A DNA stretch of 64,000 nt from Flectonema sp. DT1601. Lineage: Eukaryota; Euglenozoa; Diplonemea; Diplonemida; Diplonemidae. The notes below the pieces were generated by a model. It did not search any database. It saw only the letters and a program-made list of their open reading frames with translations, and was not told where the DNA came from. This document shows, piece after piece, positions 10,112 through 22,059 of this stretch; the stretch's first letter is position 1; every line of letters begins with the position of its first letter. Both the position numbers and the translations under genes were made by a program. The stretch spans positions 186,001-250,000 of the forward strand of contig OZ025796.1 in NCBI GenBank assembly GCA_964019425.1, written 5' to 3'.

Positions 10112-11116
10112 TCATGCGCTACCGGAATTTGAAGGTGGAATGTATCCGGGGACGTCAGCATCATTCTGGTCTAAAATATTTTGAATGTTTGAAGGAAGTG
10201 TCTTCCTTGCTGACGTCGCAGAAGCGACATCGTAGTCAATAGTAGTCTTTCTATCTTTTACCTCTGCGAGAATTGATGTAAACGCCTGGAGTTCATTTTC
10301 ATCAAAGATGCAAAGTTCTATTGACTTCGTACGCATTGCTAATGACCTTCGATATATTTTAGGAAGCTGACCCAATGCTGCAGTCATGCACTCAACCGTC
10401 AGGGTTGGCATTTCAGACTTAAAATCTCCCGAGAAGATTCCCCCAGAAACCGGAAGTATTCTTAATGTTCCCCAAGGCTCTCTCGCATTAAGGTTTAAGT
10501 CATCAGGTCGGAAGATGTCCAGTTCTGGCCTGACATGTTCTGCAAATTCTTTAAAAATGTTAATATAGGTTGTAGTTAGTGCTCTTTTCACTTCCCAAAC
10601 GTCAGAGTAATTGCGTAGGTCCGGCCCAACAGCATGGATTACTGCTTTTGTTCCATCGGCGTAGACAAAACGAGCAGCATCAGTCGGTTTTTTTATTTTT
10701 TTTTGAATACTTTTATCAAAAGGTTCGTTCAAGTCGATTCCCAACCACTTATATATCGACCCAGCAGCACCACCAGCACCAGCAGGTAGTCCTTGAATAT
10801 GATGTAAACCCGCAGGATCAACAATGACTATTGCACTTCCTTCTGGTTCTGTTCCACTCTGAATAAACCTTTTATCAGTAGTCATTTGTGTACCCAGAAC
10901 ACCATAAGGAACTGTTTTGATATACAGGCACAATTCAGGAGATCCAGCGTTGTAGATGTTATAAGGTTTACTGAGCTGAACATCTGTCGGTAAATAACTC
11001 AGTGGAATTATATTTAGGCATAATGCAGCGTAACCCGCGCCGGTCATACCAGTGAAACACATCACATAAGCAACCGAAGGTCGTATTCTTCTCAGTACCC
11101 TAGCACCAAAGCGCAT
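10112..11116 (-). CDS. Macro-domain protein with N-terminal hydrophobic segment
   Basis: The product is 334 residues without introns. The start ATG is preceded directly by about 20 A. Residues about 95-170 show macro-domain features: a hydrophobic strand ending 'IVDPAGL', then 'GLPAGAGGAAGSIY' in place of the usual N-A-A-N ... GGGVAGAI loop, then 'AVIHAVGPD'. Residues about 220-235 carry 'RILPVSGGIFSGDF', matching the family's L-P-x-S-x-G-I-F loop around ADP-ribose. Macro domains bind or hydrolyse ADP-ribose derivatives. The usual Asn pair is altered (V-D-P-A), so activity is uncertain. Residues about 13-36 are hydrophobic and may be a membrane anchor. It is the second ADP-ribose-linked family in this window besides the NADAR domains at 39-41 kb. 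Confidence 0.8.
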   Translation of the reverse strand: MRFGARVLRRIRPSVAYVMCFTGMTGAGYAALCLNIIPLSYLPTDVQLSKPYNIYNAGSPELCLYIKTVPYGVLGTQMTTDKRFIQSGTEPEGSAIVIVDPAGLHHIQGLPAGAGGAAGSIYKWLGIDLNEPFDKSIQKKIKKPTDAARFVYADGTKAVIHAVGPDLRNYSDVWEVKRALTTTYINIFKEFAEHVRPELDIFRPDDLNLNAREPWGTLRILPVSGGIFSGDFKSEMPTLTVECMTAALGQLPKIYRRSLAMRTKSIELCIFDENELQAFTSILAEVKDRKTTIDYDVASATSARKTLPSNIQNILDQNDADVPGYIPPSNSGSA

Positions 11117-14100
11117 TTTTTTTTTTTTTTTTTTTGAAGTATTTAGTCTGTTTAAAAAAAAGAATTGAAAAATCCAGCTAGTTAAAGCAATTTATTTATT
11201 TTTTTATTTTTTTTTTTTTTTTTTGGCACCAAAAAACACACCCGTGAAGAAATGGCTAATTTATTTTACTCGTTCATATTGTCACTGAAGAAAATACACA
11301 GCCAAAACACGAAATCAACCCCCCCCTAACGGTCAATTAACACAGGCGTCAGCAAAAAGCAACAAAAGCCTTACGTAGGATGGAATATGGAGAATAGGGC
11401 ATAGGGAGAAGGGGGGTGAAGAAAAAAGAAAAGAAAAGAAAAGAATGAAAAAAAAAAATGCAAGCAATATCTTGCCAGCTGTACAATAATTAAAATATAA
11501 AACAGAAATAAAAAAAAGGGATTTGAAAAAAAAGAAATGAAAAAGGGGATGAGATGTAGAAAAAGTAATGTAAGTCTGTCCTACGCGAGAAAAAACTTCG
11601 AAAAGATTTTAAAAAAAAGTTAGAACAGGTGAGAAAGAAAATAAAAAATCTTCCAATATGAGTTTAATAAGATAAATAAAACAAAGCAGATTGGGGAAGA
11701 TGATTACGCGAGGCAAGTAGCATTTTTTTTTTTTTTTTTTTTTTTTTGCTCACCTCACACGTCTATTATTGTACTTCATTTTCATTTTTTTTTTTTTTTA
11801 TCGTTTGCACACCACCCACCCGAAAATAAAACAAAAGGCAAGGGAATTTACCCCAGATCGCTACCTCACAAAATTATTATTATTTATTATTTTTTTTCAC
11901 TAAAAAAAAAAAAAAAAAAAATATATTAAAAAAGAATTTTTAAAAAAAATTAAAAATCAGAACGCTGTTTTCGCTTAAGCTTTTGCTTAAACGTCAGGGT
12001 ACTGAGATTTGATTTGATTTTTTTCTTCTTTTTTTTTTTTTCCATTCTCTTCGCATAAATAATATCTAACTGCACTGCACTAGTATTGATTCCCTATTGA
12101 TTACTTGAATGAAAACACACGTTTTATTTTATTTTTTAATTTTAATGCGAGATACACACAGATCACAGAGTCCGAGATTAAATTCCCATTCTATTTCTCT
12201 TTTTGTTTTGTTTTTTTTTATAAAAAAAACAAAAATAAATAAAGAAATAGAAAGAAGGGAGAGAAAACCTGATCCGAGATGTGCAAAAAAAAAACATATC
12301 AAAAAAAGAAATCAGTTTAAAAATCTTAAAACTATACATAAATAGTAATGTAACACTGTTATATTTTTGTTTGTGCACGAAACTTAAAAAAATAAATAAA
12401 ATAAAGAAACCTAGACGGGTTTAAGCTTTGTCCCAGGATCGTTACGCAAGGAAAACAAGAAAAATAAACTTTAGAAGTACGAAGCTTTTTAAGTGGGTAA
12501 TTGTTGCTTTATTTCTCGGGGATTTTTTTTTTTTTAAAAATGAAAATTGGGTGAGTGGTGTTTTTTTTTTTTTTTTGTTCTTTTTTTTTTTCCTTCCCCC
12601 GACTAATCGTTTCGTAGCGCAATATTACCATCCATTGTGTGAATTTGTTAAAAACACGTTCACCGAAATCAAGATTTTAAAAAAAAAAAAAAAATCTTGC
12701 CATAGTTAGTGATAGAAGCTAAGTTCTCCCTATTCTGAGAGGGAGATTAAAAAATAATTTTAAAAAAAAAAAAAAAAAAACAAAGCCTAATAAGATATTT
12801 GTAGCTGGTATGTTCTGTACACTGCATGCATAGAGAACAACAAGAAAAAACATAAGAATTAAAAAAAAAAAAAAAAAAAAAAAAACGAATTGGTGTTTTT
12901 TTTTTTTTTTTTTTTTTTTTTTTCTTTTTTGTCCATCTGTTGCTAAGGGACGATTCCGTAGCACCTACGAGGACGAAAAATAATAAAAAAAACGCAAGTC
13001 CTTATTGAACCGAGACCTCAACAACTTAATAATTACTTTGAAACTATATAAATTTTTTTTTTCTGATTTTCGAATTTTAAAAAAAAAAAAAAAGGAAAAT
13101 GCTGAAGGGAAAAAAAAAAAAACTTATCATCAAAAAACGACTAAGTTAGTTTCAGATAATTAGGTAAGCTGCCACGGTCACAGTCAAGAGGAGGGGAGAT
13201 TACCCTTATTTAAAGAGGTACGTTTCGAAAAGATAAAAAGAGAGATAAACACGCAAACATTGCCGTCAACAACCCAACAAACCTGAATCACCAAGACTAA
13301 AATACTCTGGGTTTTTTTTTTTTTTTTTGTTGTTCTTATTGTCCTGAAAAAGAACAAAAACAAACAAAACAAAATAAAATAAAAATAACAAAAAAAAAAA
13401 CGCCCTGTTTTTCAACAGGGCCGCAAGACATTCATGGATGCAAATAACGTTTATAACCATCCCCTCTATGATACTTGGTGCCTCAATCAGACTGCCTACA
13501 GGTTCATCAAAGCAATGTAGAATGGAATACGACAAGGAATAAAGTGCCTGCTATTTCCCAGCAGGTGTTCACCGAATTCTACGTCGCTATCTCTTTAAAG
13601 AAAAGGAAGAAAAAAAAAGAAATGCAATGCAATGCAATGAAATAATGAAAGGGAGGGAATTCTTTTTTCTTTTCGAACCTTTTATTTCTAAAAGAGTAGT
13701 CCATGTTGAAACACATGACCTTGGTTAAAAAGTAGTACCTTGAAGTAACTTTTTATAGAAGGATTTTTTGATCAAGTTTTCTTAACGAGATCTCAAATGG
13801 AATATACGATAAATATTATTATTACTTATTTATTTATTTATTTTTTTTTTTAGGGGCTATTGCGCCAATATGAATTTCCCCTTCGAAGGGTTTTTTTAAA
13901 AAAAAAAAAAAAAAAAAAATCGATTTCATAAAATCGAAGTCACAGAAGCATCCCCACAACAGAAGACAATAAAGTCGTCATTTCCTAAAAAAATAACGAC
14001 CAGAGTCTATCATATATGCGGGCGGTAAATATGAAAACAATGTTGTTGTTAAAGAAAAGAAATTACAACATGGTTGTATAGTAGTATAACAAAGACAAAA

Positions 14101-15354
14101 CCGACTTACCAAAGCAACTAGACGGCCGTCGTGACTTTTTTTTTCTTTTTTTTTTAGTTTTTTTCTTTTTTTTAAAGACAGTTTTACAGAAAAGGGAAAA
14201 AAAAAGAGGGAAAAAAAAAAAAAAAAAAAAATGTTTGTTTACTGAAATATGTCATTTTGGCCGACACACAGAGCAGAAATATTAGAGAGAAAAACGCAAT
14301 ACAAAAATAAAATTTAAAAAAAAAAAAAGTTTATTATTACTTTCCTTAAGATTATCTTAATAGTCTGTCATAAATCGAAAATTACAAAAAAAAAATGAAT
14401 AATTTATGAGTGGGGGATAGGAAACAGGGACTTTACAGAAAACAAAATAATATTTTAAAAAAAAAAAAAACGGACACAAAGATAGGGGGAAACGCTTATC
14501 AAGGAAAACAATGTCAGCCACCATTCCATAATTTAATTAAGATTTTGGCATAGAAAAGGCGATTTTGAAAAAATAATTTAAAATGAGGAAGATAGTCAAG
14601 AGTCACTTAAGACCCAAAAAAAAGAGATGTCATGAGGGAAAATAGTAAAAAGAAAAAAAGAAAAAAAAAAAAAGGGAAAAGGAAAATTAAACAACAAAAT
14701 AGTTGCCTACAAACGCTGCCATCTTTCGCGGCACGGATCGATTATATTTTTTTTTCTTCTTTTTCTTTTTTCTTGCAACTTTTTTCCCCCAACATAAGGG
14801 AATCTCTTACAACCCCGCAGGGCAGTGTCTGGTTTTTGTTCATTTAAGAACGGTTTTTGTTCTTTTTTTTTTTTTTTTTTTTTCACGTAGGCAATTACTT
14901 ATCTAACTACTACTACATACAAAAAAACGGAGAAAATGAGAAGGGCATGAGTATTTTATGTATTTTATCTTTTCTTTTTTTTTTTTTTGTTGTCTGTTTT
15001 TTTTTTTTTACTCAGCATGAGAGACAAAAGTGGGAATGTGACTGACAGTGTTTTCCTTTGATAAACTTTTTTTTTTTTTTTTTTAAAATAATTTTCAACA
15101 TAATAAACAACAACCACACTAAACAACGGACGTAAGAAAGTTACGTACCAAATGTGTTTGTTAGAGTAGCTTAAGCTACTTTTCTTTTTTTTTTTTTATT
15201 GTGTTTCAAAAACAAGAAGGAAAAAAGGGAAAAGAAAAACAGGGACGGCAACATACAATTACAATACAATTAATTTCTTTTTTTTTTTTTTTTTTTTTTT
15301 TTCTTCATGAAAAAGTTTTTTTCTTTGTCTTCCAGAATTTTTTTTATTACTTAC
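11117..15354. other. Long gene-poor stretch, 4.2 kb
   Basis: No gene can be supported. The DNA is dominated by A/T runs, short AT-rich segments and purine tracts (11400-11460). One minus-strand frame at about 13423-13535 ('EPVGSLIEAPSIIEGMV' region) is not low complexity and ends at a strong hairpin. Short donor-like signals occur near 13283 and 14107 on the minus strand. An exon-rich gene with very short exons cannot be excluded. A small tandem 'atgca' repeat lies at 13621-13640. Confidence 0.5.
13390..13421 (-). terminator. Hairpin with GAAA tetraloop followed by T run
   Basis: On the minus strand GCCCTGTT-GAAA-AACAGGGC forms a perfect 8-bp stem with a GNRA-type loop (13402-13421), followed after one G by ten or more T. 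This is the shape of an intrinsic terminator or of a Pol III transcript end. In a eukaryote its role is unknown. It lies just downstream of the non-repetitive frame at 13423-13535. Confidence 0.45.
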
Positions 15355-16669
15355 CGTACCAAGCCTTTCTCAACTCCTGTCTTGGGGACGCGGTCATCAG
15401 TGGATTTCCCTTCATCTCTCGGTAGTACATTAATGCCTGAGCTTGCATAGCAGAAGAACGTTTCGCAGGTTCCTTGGCTTCGCGCTCCTTTTCTCGCATC
15501 TTGCGGTCAATTTTATCGACCAACATGTACAAACGAGCAGTTTCAGGGATACCAACCTCATGCATGCTCTGACGTAATCTTGAGCCATGCTGGATTTCAA
15601 CAAGTCCTTTGATAATGTAAGATAAAGTTCCAAGCGGACTTGGTTTTTCTGGATGATCACTCAACGAGTAACGGCTTGCCATTGAAGCCCAATGAGTTTC
15701 ATGAGCGTCTGTGAATCTGTAAAGCTCCTTAAGCATCAGAGTTGGGTCTGAAATGGTTTGACGTGCAGCAGCGACAGACATTGGTATTAAGTCACTAATA
15801 CAAAGTCTAATGGCCTCCTTATCAATTGAAGGAAGGCAACATTGTTGTCTGAGCATAAGAAGTAAAGCTGAAAACCCAGCTAATGGATCAGAACCTCTAA
15901 TAATTGTATTATTTAGTTCCTTTAACTCACTAACAGATACCCACGGTTCACAGTAGTCTGGTGCTAACTTCATGTCGAAAACTGATCCAAGAAGCTCGAC
16001 CAGGGCACTGGCACGAACATCCTTTCCAAGTTTAGTAGTAAAGATGGTATTCAACAACTGTACTAATGTGTCGAATACAATTTTGTAACTTGGAGTACTC
16101 CTGGCAGCACCCGAGTCAGTAAATCCATTCACTCTTCTGACTAGAGACTTAACAATCTCAGTAGGACTCAAGTGTGGAAGTAATTCCGTCTGTGATCGTG
16201 ACGCAGTTAATAACAAAGTTTTCATTAAGTTTAGAAATCTAGAGATAACCTCCTCGTTCGACTCCTTCAACTTCGGGGTATGGACAGGCTGGCCAACTGG
16301 AGGACCAGATTTCTCAGCCATCCTTGAACGAGGACTAGAGGGTTCACCAAAGGTGAATGCCTCCATTGCTTCGTAGGTTGTCATTACTGGCTTTTGGTAC
16401 CTCGATGTTGGAACTGCTAAAGGAACATTAGCAGGAACAGGAACAGGAGATCCATAATTAGCCTGCAAATTCTGCGCGCTCTGCGCTAGTGTTGGCATTC
16501 TCGGAGGAGCAATCGGCATCACACTAGTTGTTGGCAATTGTTTTCTCTGATACTTTTCTGTCCCTGGACTGTACGGGCTCAAGGGACTAAGTGGAGAACA
16601 CGGCATTGGCGGAGACTTCACTTTCTTCATTGGGTACTGTTGCTGTCTTGATGTTGTAAGCACAACCAT
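15355..16669 (-). CDS. Possible XMAP215/CKAP5-family C-terminal-domain protein, 3' exon unresolved
   Basis: The long exon encodes about 438 residues and ends at a GTAAGT donor (TAC G|gtaagt); the in-frame stop three codons later is inside the presumed intron. Residues 1-140 are Pro/Ser-rich with SPLSP-like motifs. Residues about 145-385 are all helical. The order of 'LLNTIFTTKL', 'LNNTIIRGSDPLAGFSALLL', 'CLPS...LISD' and 'PLGTLSYIIKGLVEIQHGSR' parallels the C-terminal region of CKAP5/XMAP215 microtubule polymerases ('LNVLVVKI...FSALLRLL', 'RTLKTLLHTLCKLKGPKI'). No TOG array precedes it, so it would be a free-standing C-terminal module or the last part of a rearranged gene. The tail is basic. 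A proposed last exon after an A-rich acceptor near 15180 would add only a few residues. The family call is inference. Confidence 0.5.
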
Positions 16670-17198
16670 TTTTTTATTTTTTGTTATGTAAAAAAATACA
16701 ATCTGTTTTTTTTTTTTGAATATAAGATAAAAATTTAACTAACAAAATCAGCTTCACTAATATTTCCTATAGCCAGTCACTGCTATTGAGGATTGCCTAC
16801 CTGTAAAAAGAAATTAGGCAATGGATTCAACGGTTTTCAAGGCTTTTGTTCATTATTTCTTTTTCCAAGCTTGCATCAGGAAGATTTATATGAAGGGGAC
16901 TTTTTGCATAAGAGACGGTAACCATTCTGTAAAAATGTGCGAAACAAAAAAAAAGAAAAAAAATTCGAAAGTACGGAATCACATTCGATAAGAAATCTCA
17001 GTTTCTTAAAGTTGTTAAAAATGTTAGAAAACAACAACACTAAAGACAACAATGCAAATATAAAGATGTGAATACTCCTCCAGGGAATATCAACCTTCGG
17101 TGAGAACATTTTCGAACTAAATACGTGACAGATCGACGTCTTCTTCTACGGCGCGACGCGCCAAAGAAATATGATTGATTTTCCCTTCTCCTTCACTT

Positions 17199-17282
17199 GT
17201 GGTAAGAACCACTGCAGTACAAAAATTGAGTAATGTTGTGCAGAAGTCTCACGACAGGGTTATCTTCAGTGGTAAGAACCAC
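17199..17282. repeat. Two copies of a short hairpin motif
   Basis: GTGGTAAGAACCAC (five-base stem, AAGA loop) occurs at 17199-17212 and again at 17269-17282. Each copy is preceded by a 'cttca' tract. Confidence 0.6.
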
Positions 17283-17458
17283 AACAAGCAGTTTTGACAT
17301 CTTTATTCTAAATAGAAGGGAAGGGCACTATTTCTTGGTTCACGCTAATTAAACGAACAAAAATATGTAAAAAAAAAAAAAAAAATTCTTCTCATTGTTG
17401 GCTAGATACCCCACTCAGATTTTTCTTTTTTTTGCAGTTTTTTTTTTTTTGGCACATT

Positions 17459-17513
17459 AGAAATTTTCTTCCAGAAAATTTCTTCCGCGCTGAAGAGAAA
17501 CCTGACTTCAGCG
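17459..17513. other. Tandem hairpin pair, candidate structured RNA
   Basis: AGAAATTTTC (17459-17468) pairs perfectly with GAAAATTTCT (17474-17483) across a 5-base loop. Four bases later CGCTGAAG (17488-17495) pairs with CTTCAGCG (17506-17513) across a 10-base loop. It matches no RNA family that I recognise. Confidence 0.45.
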
Positions 17514-18069
17514 TAGCTTTCTCAGTCTAAAGTCAGTGTTGGCTGCATTTTTGATTCGAAATTTTCGGTTTAATTCCACGATTATATTTTCATTCATTTA
17601 TTTTGCACAACATTTTACAAAAACAAAAAAAACTCTGAATTCCTGCTAGAAGATTGCAGTGAATCAATTTGCGTGGTTAGTGTACGAAGCAAGCACCACC
17701 AGAGAAATAACAAAAAAAAGAGCGCTTTTCGTATTTGGGTGTATGTAAACAAGAAGAAGAAAAATAAAATACAATGTTACTATACAGATACAGCGGTACC
17801 TGCGCCTCTACATTTTTTTTTTTTTTTTTTTTCGATCGACCTCAATTCCCACTACTAATCGGAATAAATAAAAAAAAAAATTAAAAAAAAAAAAAAAAAA
17901 CCTATAACGATCGGTGATACGGGACATTTAAAAAAAAAAGAAAATCTCCTTCTCCAGCTCAGTTGTATAAGATGGTTACTCACAAACACAGTAATTCATA
18001 ATCTTGGATATGACTACCGCTTACCCATTTAAAAAAGATAGGAGTGGCACAGAAACTTAATTAACAGGC

Positions 18070-19308
18070 TTACGGTGAAAGTATACGAAACATAGCAGGA
18101 TAGATTTTAACTGAAAAGTCTTCACTTGGAACAAGCTCACCATCAAGAACCACTTTATTACGTGGGTCAACCTCGACGGATACTTCTGTTAAGGATGAGC
18201 TTTTAACATTTTGTTGGTGGAGATGCTCACCAGAATCTATTTTTAACATTGTTCTTATTGAAGCTAAGCGGGTTAAGTTATGACTGTCAATGTATTGGAG
18301 GTTAAGCAAACCATCATTAACACGAGATTGCGGTGATATACAAGTCTCAGTCGATAAGTGAGGAGCATTCGTAATACAAAACAAACTAATATGATCACCC
18401 TCTGGTCCATTTTGAAATCTACAGAAGTAACGAGGCATACTAAAGATAGCTTTAATTGAGTAAATCACAAAGCGGATATTTCCAATGCAGCGAAGCCACT
18501 CGCTATCGATGTCAACGTCAGCAATCACTCCGTACGTTAGACTTAAGATTCCGAACCTTGATATTGTTTCTGTTGTATATCTGAAGGCATCGAGTTTCGC
18601 TTCCTTGCCTCTAAGTATAATATTGACTGCTTGCCTTGGACAGCGAATTCCAAGTGAAGCTGCGATACCGTTTCCAGATCCAGATGGGATAACAGCAAGA
18701 CGAATCTCACTTGTCATGACGTCGTCTCTCTCTGAGAGCGCATTAACAACCTCATGAAGGACTCCATCACCAGACACAACCGTAATAACATCCCCCGGGT
18801 TGAGTATTAACGTTTCAGTTATTTCTGATGCATGTCCAATCCTCTCGGTGTGGTATATATTAACTGTGTGCGGTGAAGCCTCCAACGCTGGTAAAACAAT
18901 ATTACGTAATATCGATTGACTATATCCCCTTCCAGACTTTGGATTCACAATACAATGAATTGTGTATGGTTGATCGGGATACAACTTTCGCCTAAAGTGT
19001 GAAAGCAATTCGAGTGAATCATCAGCTACATCAAATGAAATATTTAAATTGTAGGGCGATACTGTGAGTGATACCTTTACAACAGTTCCGTCAGCAGTCC
19101 CACTGAGTACTTCTTCCCATTTGAAAAAAGTGTTTACAACCCAAAGTCCATCACCTGTAACCCTTACTGTTCCTCTGCGGGTTTCACATTTCCATTCAAT
19201 GGCAGTGTCGGTAGGCATCGGAACGCGTCTTCTTACATTTCGGGATAAGTATCCCAAAGTCAATCCTGCCACTGCTGCGGTCGAGAACATTGCCGCATTA
19301 CGATACAT
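18070..19308 (-). CDS. Sphingosine kinase-like lipid kinase (DAGK catalytic family)
   Basis: The product is 412 residues, one exon, starting at an ATG behind an A-rich tract. It has the diacylglycerol/sphingosine kinase catalytic motifs: 'VNPKSGRG' at about 121-128 (nucleotide-binding loop), 'SGDGVLHEVVN' at about 179-189, 'PSGSGNGIAAS' at about 208-218, 'DVDIDSEWLRCIGNIRF' at about 265-282, and 'VVLDGELVPSEDF' near the end. The D-x-D-x-x-S-E and R-F segment and the SGDG/PSGSGN pair are closest to sphingosine kinases, which convert sphingosine to sphingosine-1-phosphate. Ceramide kinase is an alternative. Residues about 7-21 are hydrophobic followed by RNVRRR, which may anchor the enzyme to a membrane. 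Confidence 0.88.
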   Translation of the reverse strand: MYRNAAMFSTAAVAGLTLGYLSRNVRRRVPMPTDTAIEWKCETRRGTVRVTGDGLWVVNTFFKWEEVLSGTADGTVVKVSLTVSPYNLNISFDVADDSLELLSHFRRKLYPDQPYTIHCIVNPKSGRGYSQSILRNIVLPALEASPHTVNIYHTERIGHASEITETLILNPGDVITVVSGDGVLHEVVNALSERDDVMTSEIRLAVIPSGSGNGIAASLGIRCPRQAVNIILRGKEAKLDAFRYTTETISRFGILSLTYGVIADVDIDSEWLRCIGNIRFVIYSIKAIFSMPRYFCRFQNGPEGDHISLFCITNAPHLSTETCISPQSRVNDGLLNLQYIDSHNLTRLASIRTMLKIDSGEHLHQQNVKSSSLTEVSVEVDPRNKVVLDGELVPSEDFSVKIYPAMFRILSP

Positions 19309-19922
19309 GTGTTTTTTTTTTTTTTTTTTTTTTTCCCCTCTATTATTCTATGTACCTTTTTTTTTTTTTTTTTTAAAAAAAAAAATAATAATAACAATAA
19401 TAATAATCATTTCGTTATTTTATATAAGTAGTGTTAGCAAGGGTTATAATAACCACAGTAGGCACACTGCATTGATTAAGTACCTTAACTTCGGTAAGTT
19501 AAAGTTTTAAATAAATAAAAAATTTAAAAAAAAAGAGCAACACATCTATAGCGGATGAGAGAAGAAAAAAGAAGTCATCAGCAAACACATAGTGAGCTCG
19601 TAAGTTTTTCACGAGTTGGGGGGAAAAAAAAAAAAGAAAAAAAAATTCAATCCTGTCAACAACTTACTCAGAGAACTGTCATACCCCAGGTATCAATAAT
19701 TTTTTTTCTTCTCCCTTTTTTTTTCTTTATTAAGCCCTTCTCAAAAACAAAACTATCAAGTGAGTTTTGTTATTATTATTCCTCCAAAATGATACAACTC
19801 ATTCAACGGGTGATGGGCAACCAGCTGATGGAGTTTGTTTTGTTAGCAGGTATAGAACTGACCGCAGGGTTTTTTTTTTTTTTTTTTTGAGAGTAAATTA
19901 AATATCTGTATTGTATCAGACC

Positions 19923-19953
<31 letters not shown>

Positions 19954-20696
19954 AGTTATGATACAATTGACCAGAAAAGTAATGCTAAGTACGCAGACTT
20001 TACATTATAATTAATAGCTCTAACTTACACCGTAAGAGGGTGTAATCACAGAGTAGATATGCGTCTCAGAAAAACTTTGTGGGTTATCAAGAAAATAGAA
20101 TTTCTTAACCACAACAACTAGAATTGATTAAGGGAAATGAAAGGAAAAAAAAACCACCTCAAAACCGAGAAGGTTCTATTGCTTTGCTTTGTCAGCTGCA
20201 ATTGCTTTCGGTTATTAAAGAGTGTTAGCTGTGGGTAGGTGAAAGATATGCCAAGTTCACGTACGCTATTCATTCCACGCGACAGGCATTCCCCCCCCCC
20301 CCACCCAACATGCAATTGAAATCATTTTCTGCTATTTTTCTTAATCATCAAGTCATACTACAACCGTGAGACACGCACAAGTCAGAATGACGTGAATTAG
20401 TTAGTATTAATGGTATCAGACAATTAAAAAATATATTAAAAAAATTCATCAAATGATGTGAATTAGTTGTTTAGTCAGCGAGCCCAACATTTTACAGCCC
20501 GACAAATTATGTCGAACCTAATCACTGAGAGATTCACTTTTTGTAGCTAGAAGTACACGACTACCCAGATCTACCGCAAGCACGAAGCACGCGATGTAAG
20601 AAAAAAAGCAAAAACGCTATTTTGTTCGGCAAGAAAACAGAGAGAACAGGTCATTGTTAAATTTATTTTATTTATTTATTTATCGACCTGAAGAAG

Positions 20697-20735
20697 CTCA
20701 CGGTGGTACCAGTTATTAGGTACCTCAACCGTGAG
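20697..20735. other. Long hairpin, candidate structured RNA or protein-binding palindrome
   Basis: CTCACGGT (20697-20704) pairs with ACCGTGAG (20728-20735). Inside it, GGTACC (20705-20710) pairs with GGTACC (20719-20724) around an 8-base loop. The two stems stack with a 3-base bulge on one side. The 'aaccgtgaga' segment recurs at about 20350. Confidence 0.5.
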
Positions 20736-22059
20736 ACTCTCACAGGCGAGAAGAGACCTAAATTGACCAAAACGAAAATGACTACTCCCCCAGATCACAA
20801 TAAACGGCTGGTAATGTCAATTTTTTTAAAAATTTATCTCCTTCTCTTCGCAATACCCCTCGCTTAAAACACGGTAAACAAGAAAAAAAAAAAAAAATTA
20901 GATCAAAAAAGAACTACCAAGAGTGTTTCAATCAGTTTAGAAATTGACCGTTACGTGAAATACCTGTTTTCGGGCGAGCAAAAACAATAACAAGAGGAAA
21001 GAAAAAATAATAATTAACAAGCACGCTGGAATGGATTCTTGATATACACAACAATTAGTCACTTTTATAACTCCCTCTCTTCACTGTTTGTACAAATACA
21101 GGTCAAAGAGAGAGGGTAGAGACTGTTGTTATCGAAAAATTCATAAATGACGACAACGTTTGTGAAAGAATAGGACCCACAATGTCATGCATGCTGTTAA
21201 CATTATTTGCAATTACCCTGTTTGGGGATGAAAAAGAAAACAACATGCAGGAAATAACGCCCACCTACGAGACTTAGATAGTCAGCGAGTCCGACATACA
21301 ATTGAGTACCGGTTAGATAGACGCAACAGTTAACCACCTGTGAGTCCCCAATACTATGACTTAAGATCACTCTGTTTTCTTTGAATAAAATATTCATTTA
21401 TTTGATATAAGTTCACCCATGATCTCACGAAGGGAATAATAAATTTTAAAAAAAAAAAACATTCAAAAGTAAGTGTATTCAATAACCACTTTTAAAACAA
21501 CGGACGCAACACAAGCACACGAGAATACAGCTCAGCTGACAGAACAGAGAAAACAGGACAACTGATATTAAACGAAGGGTGGGCAGAGAAAGAAAAAGAA
21601 TTGTTAGTGAGAAGAAAAAAAAATAAAATAAAATAAAAAAATTGAAAAGGAATGCCACATAACTAAACAATAAACTTTAAAAAATAAAATTTTAAAAAAA
21701 GGGGAGAAAATAAATCGGAACATAAGAAAAACTATCTTCTCTTTTTTTTTTATCTATTGGAAAAGTTATAATTATTATTTATTTATTTATTTATTTTTTT
21801 CCACACAAGGATTTGTGTGACAAAATAACAGGAAAAAAAGAGGAAAACAATTATTTATTTGTTGTTCCCTCTCTTCCTTTTTTTAATTTTATGTTTTTTT
21901 CACATTCGTAAGGAAGTATTCCCTTACAATTCTAACCGACACACTGAGCGAACGAAATATCCAATTTCCGTACCACAAAACATAGCTGATCTGTCAGGGA
22001 TAGTAGTGGTTGTTAGTTATAAAAAAATAAAAAAAAAAGGGGGTTAACTATTTGATTTT

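Larger units (their letters stand above)
16670..18069. other. Intergenic stretch with several hairpins
   Basis: No gene is visible. Besides T and A runs, it holds two copies of a 14-base hairpin motif (17199 and 17269) and a tandem pair of hairpins at 17459-17513. Confidence 0.5.
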
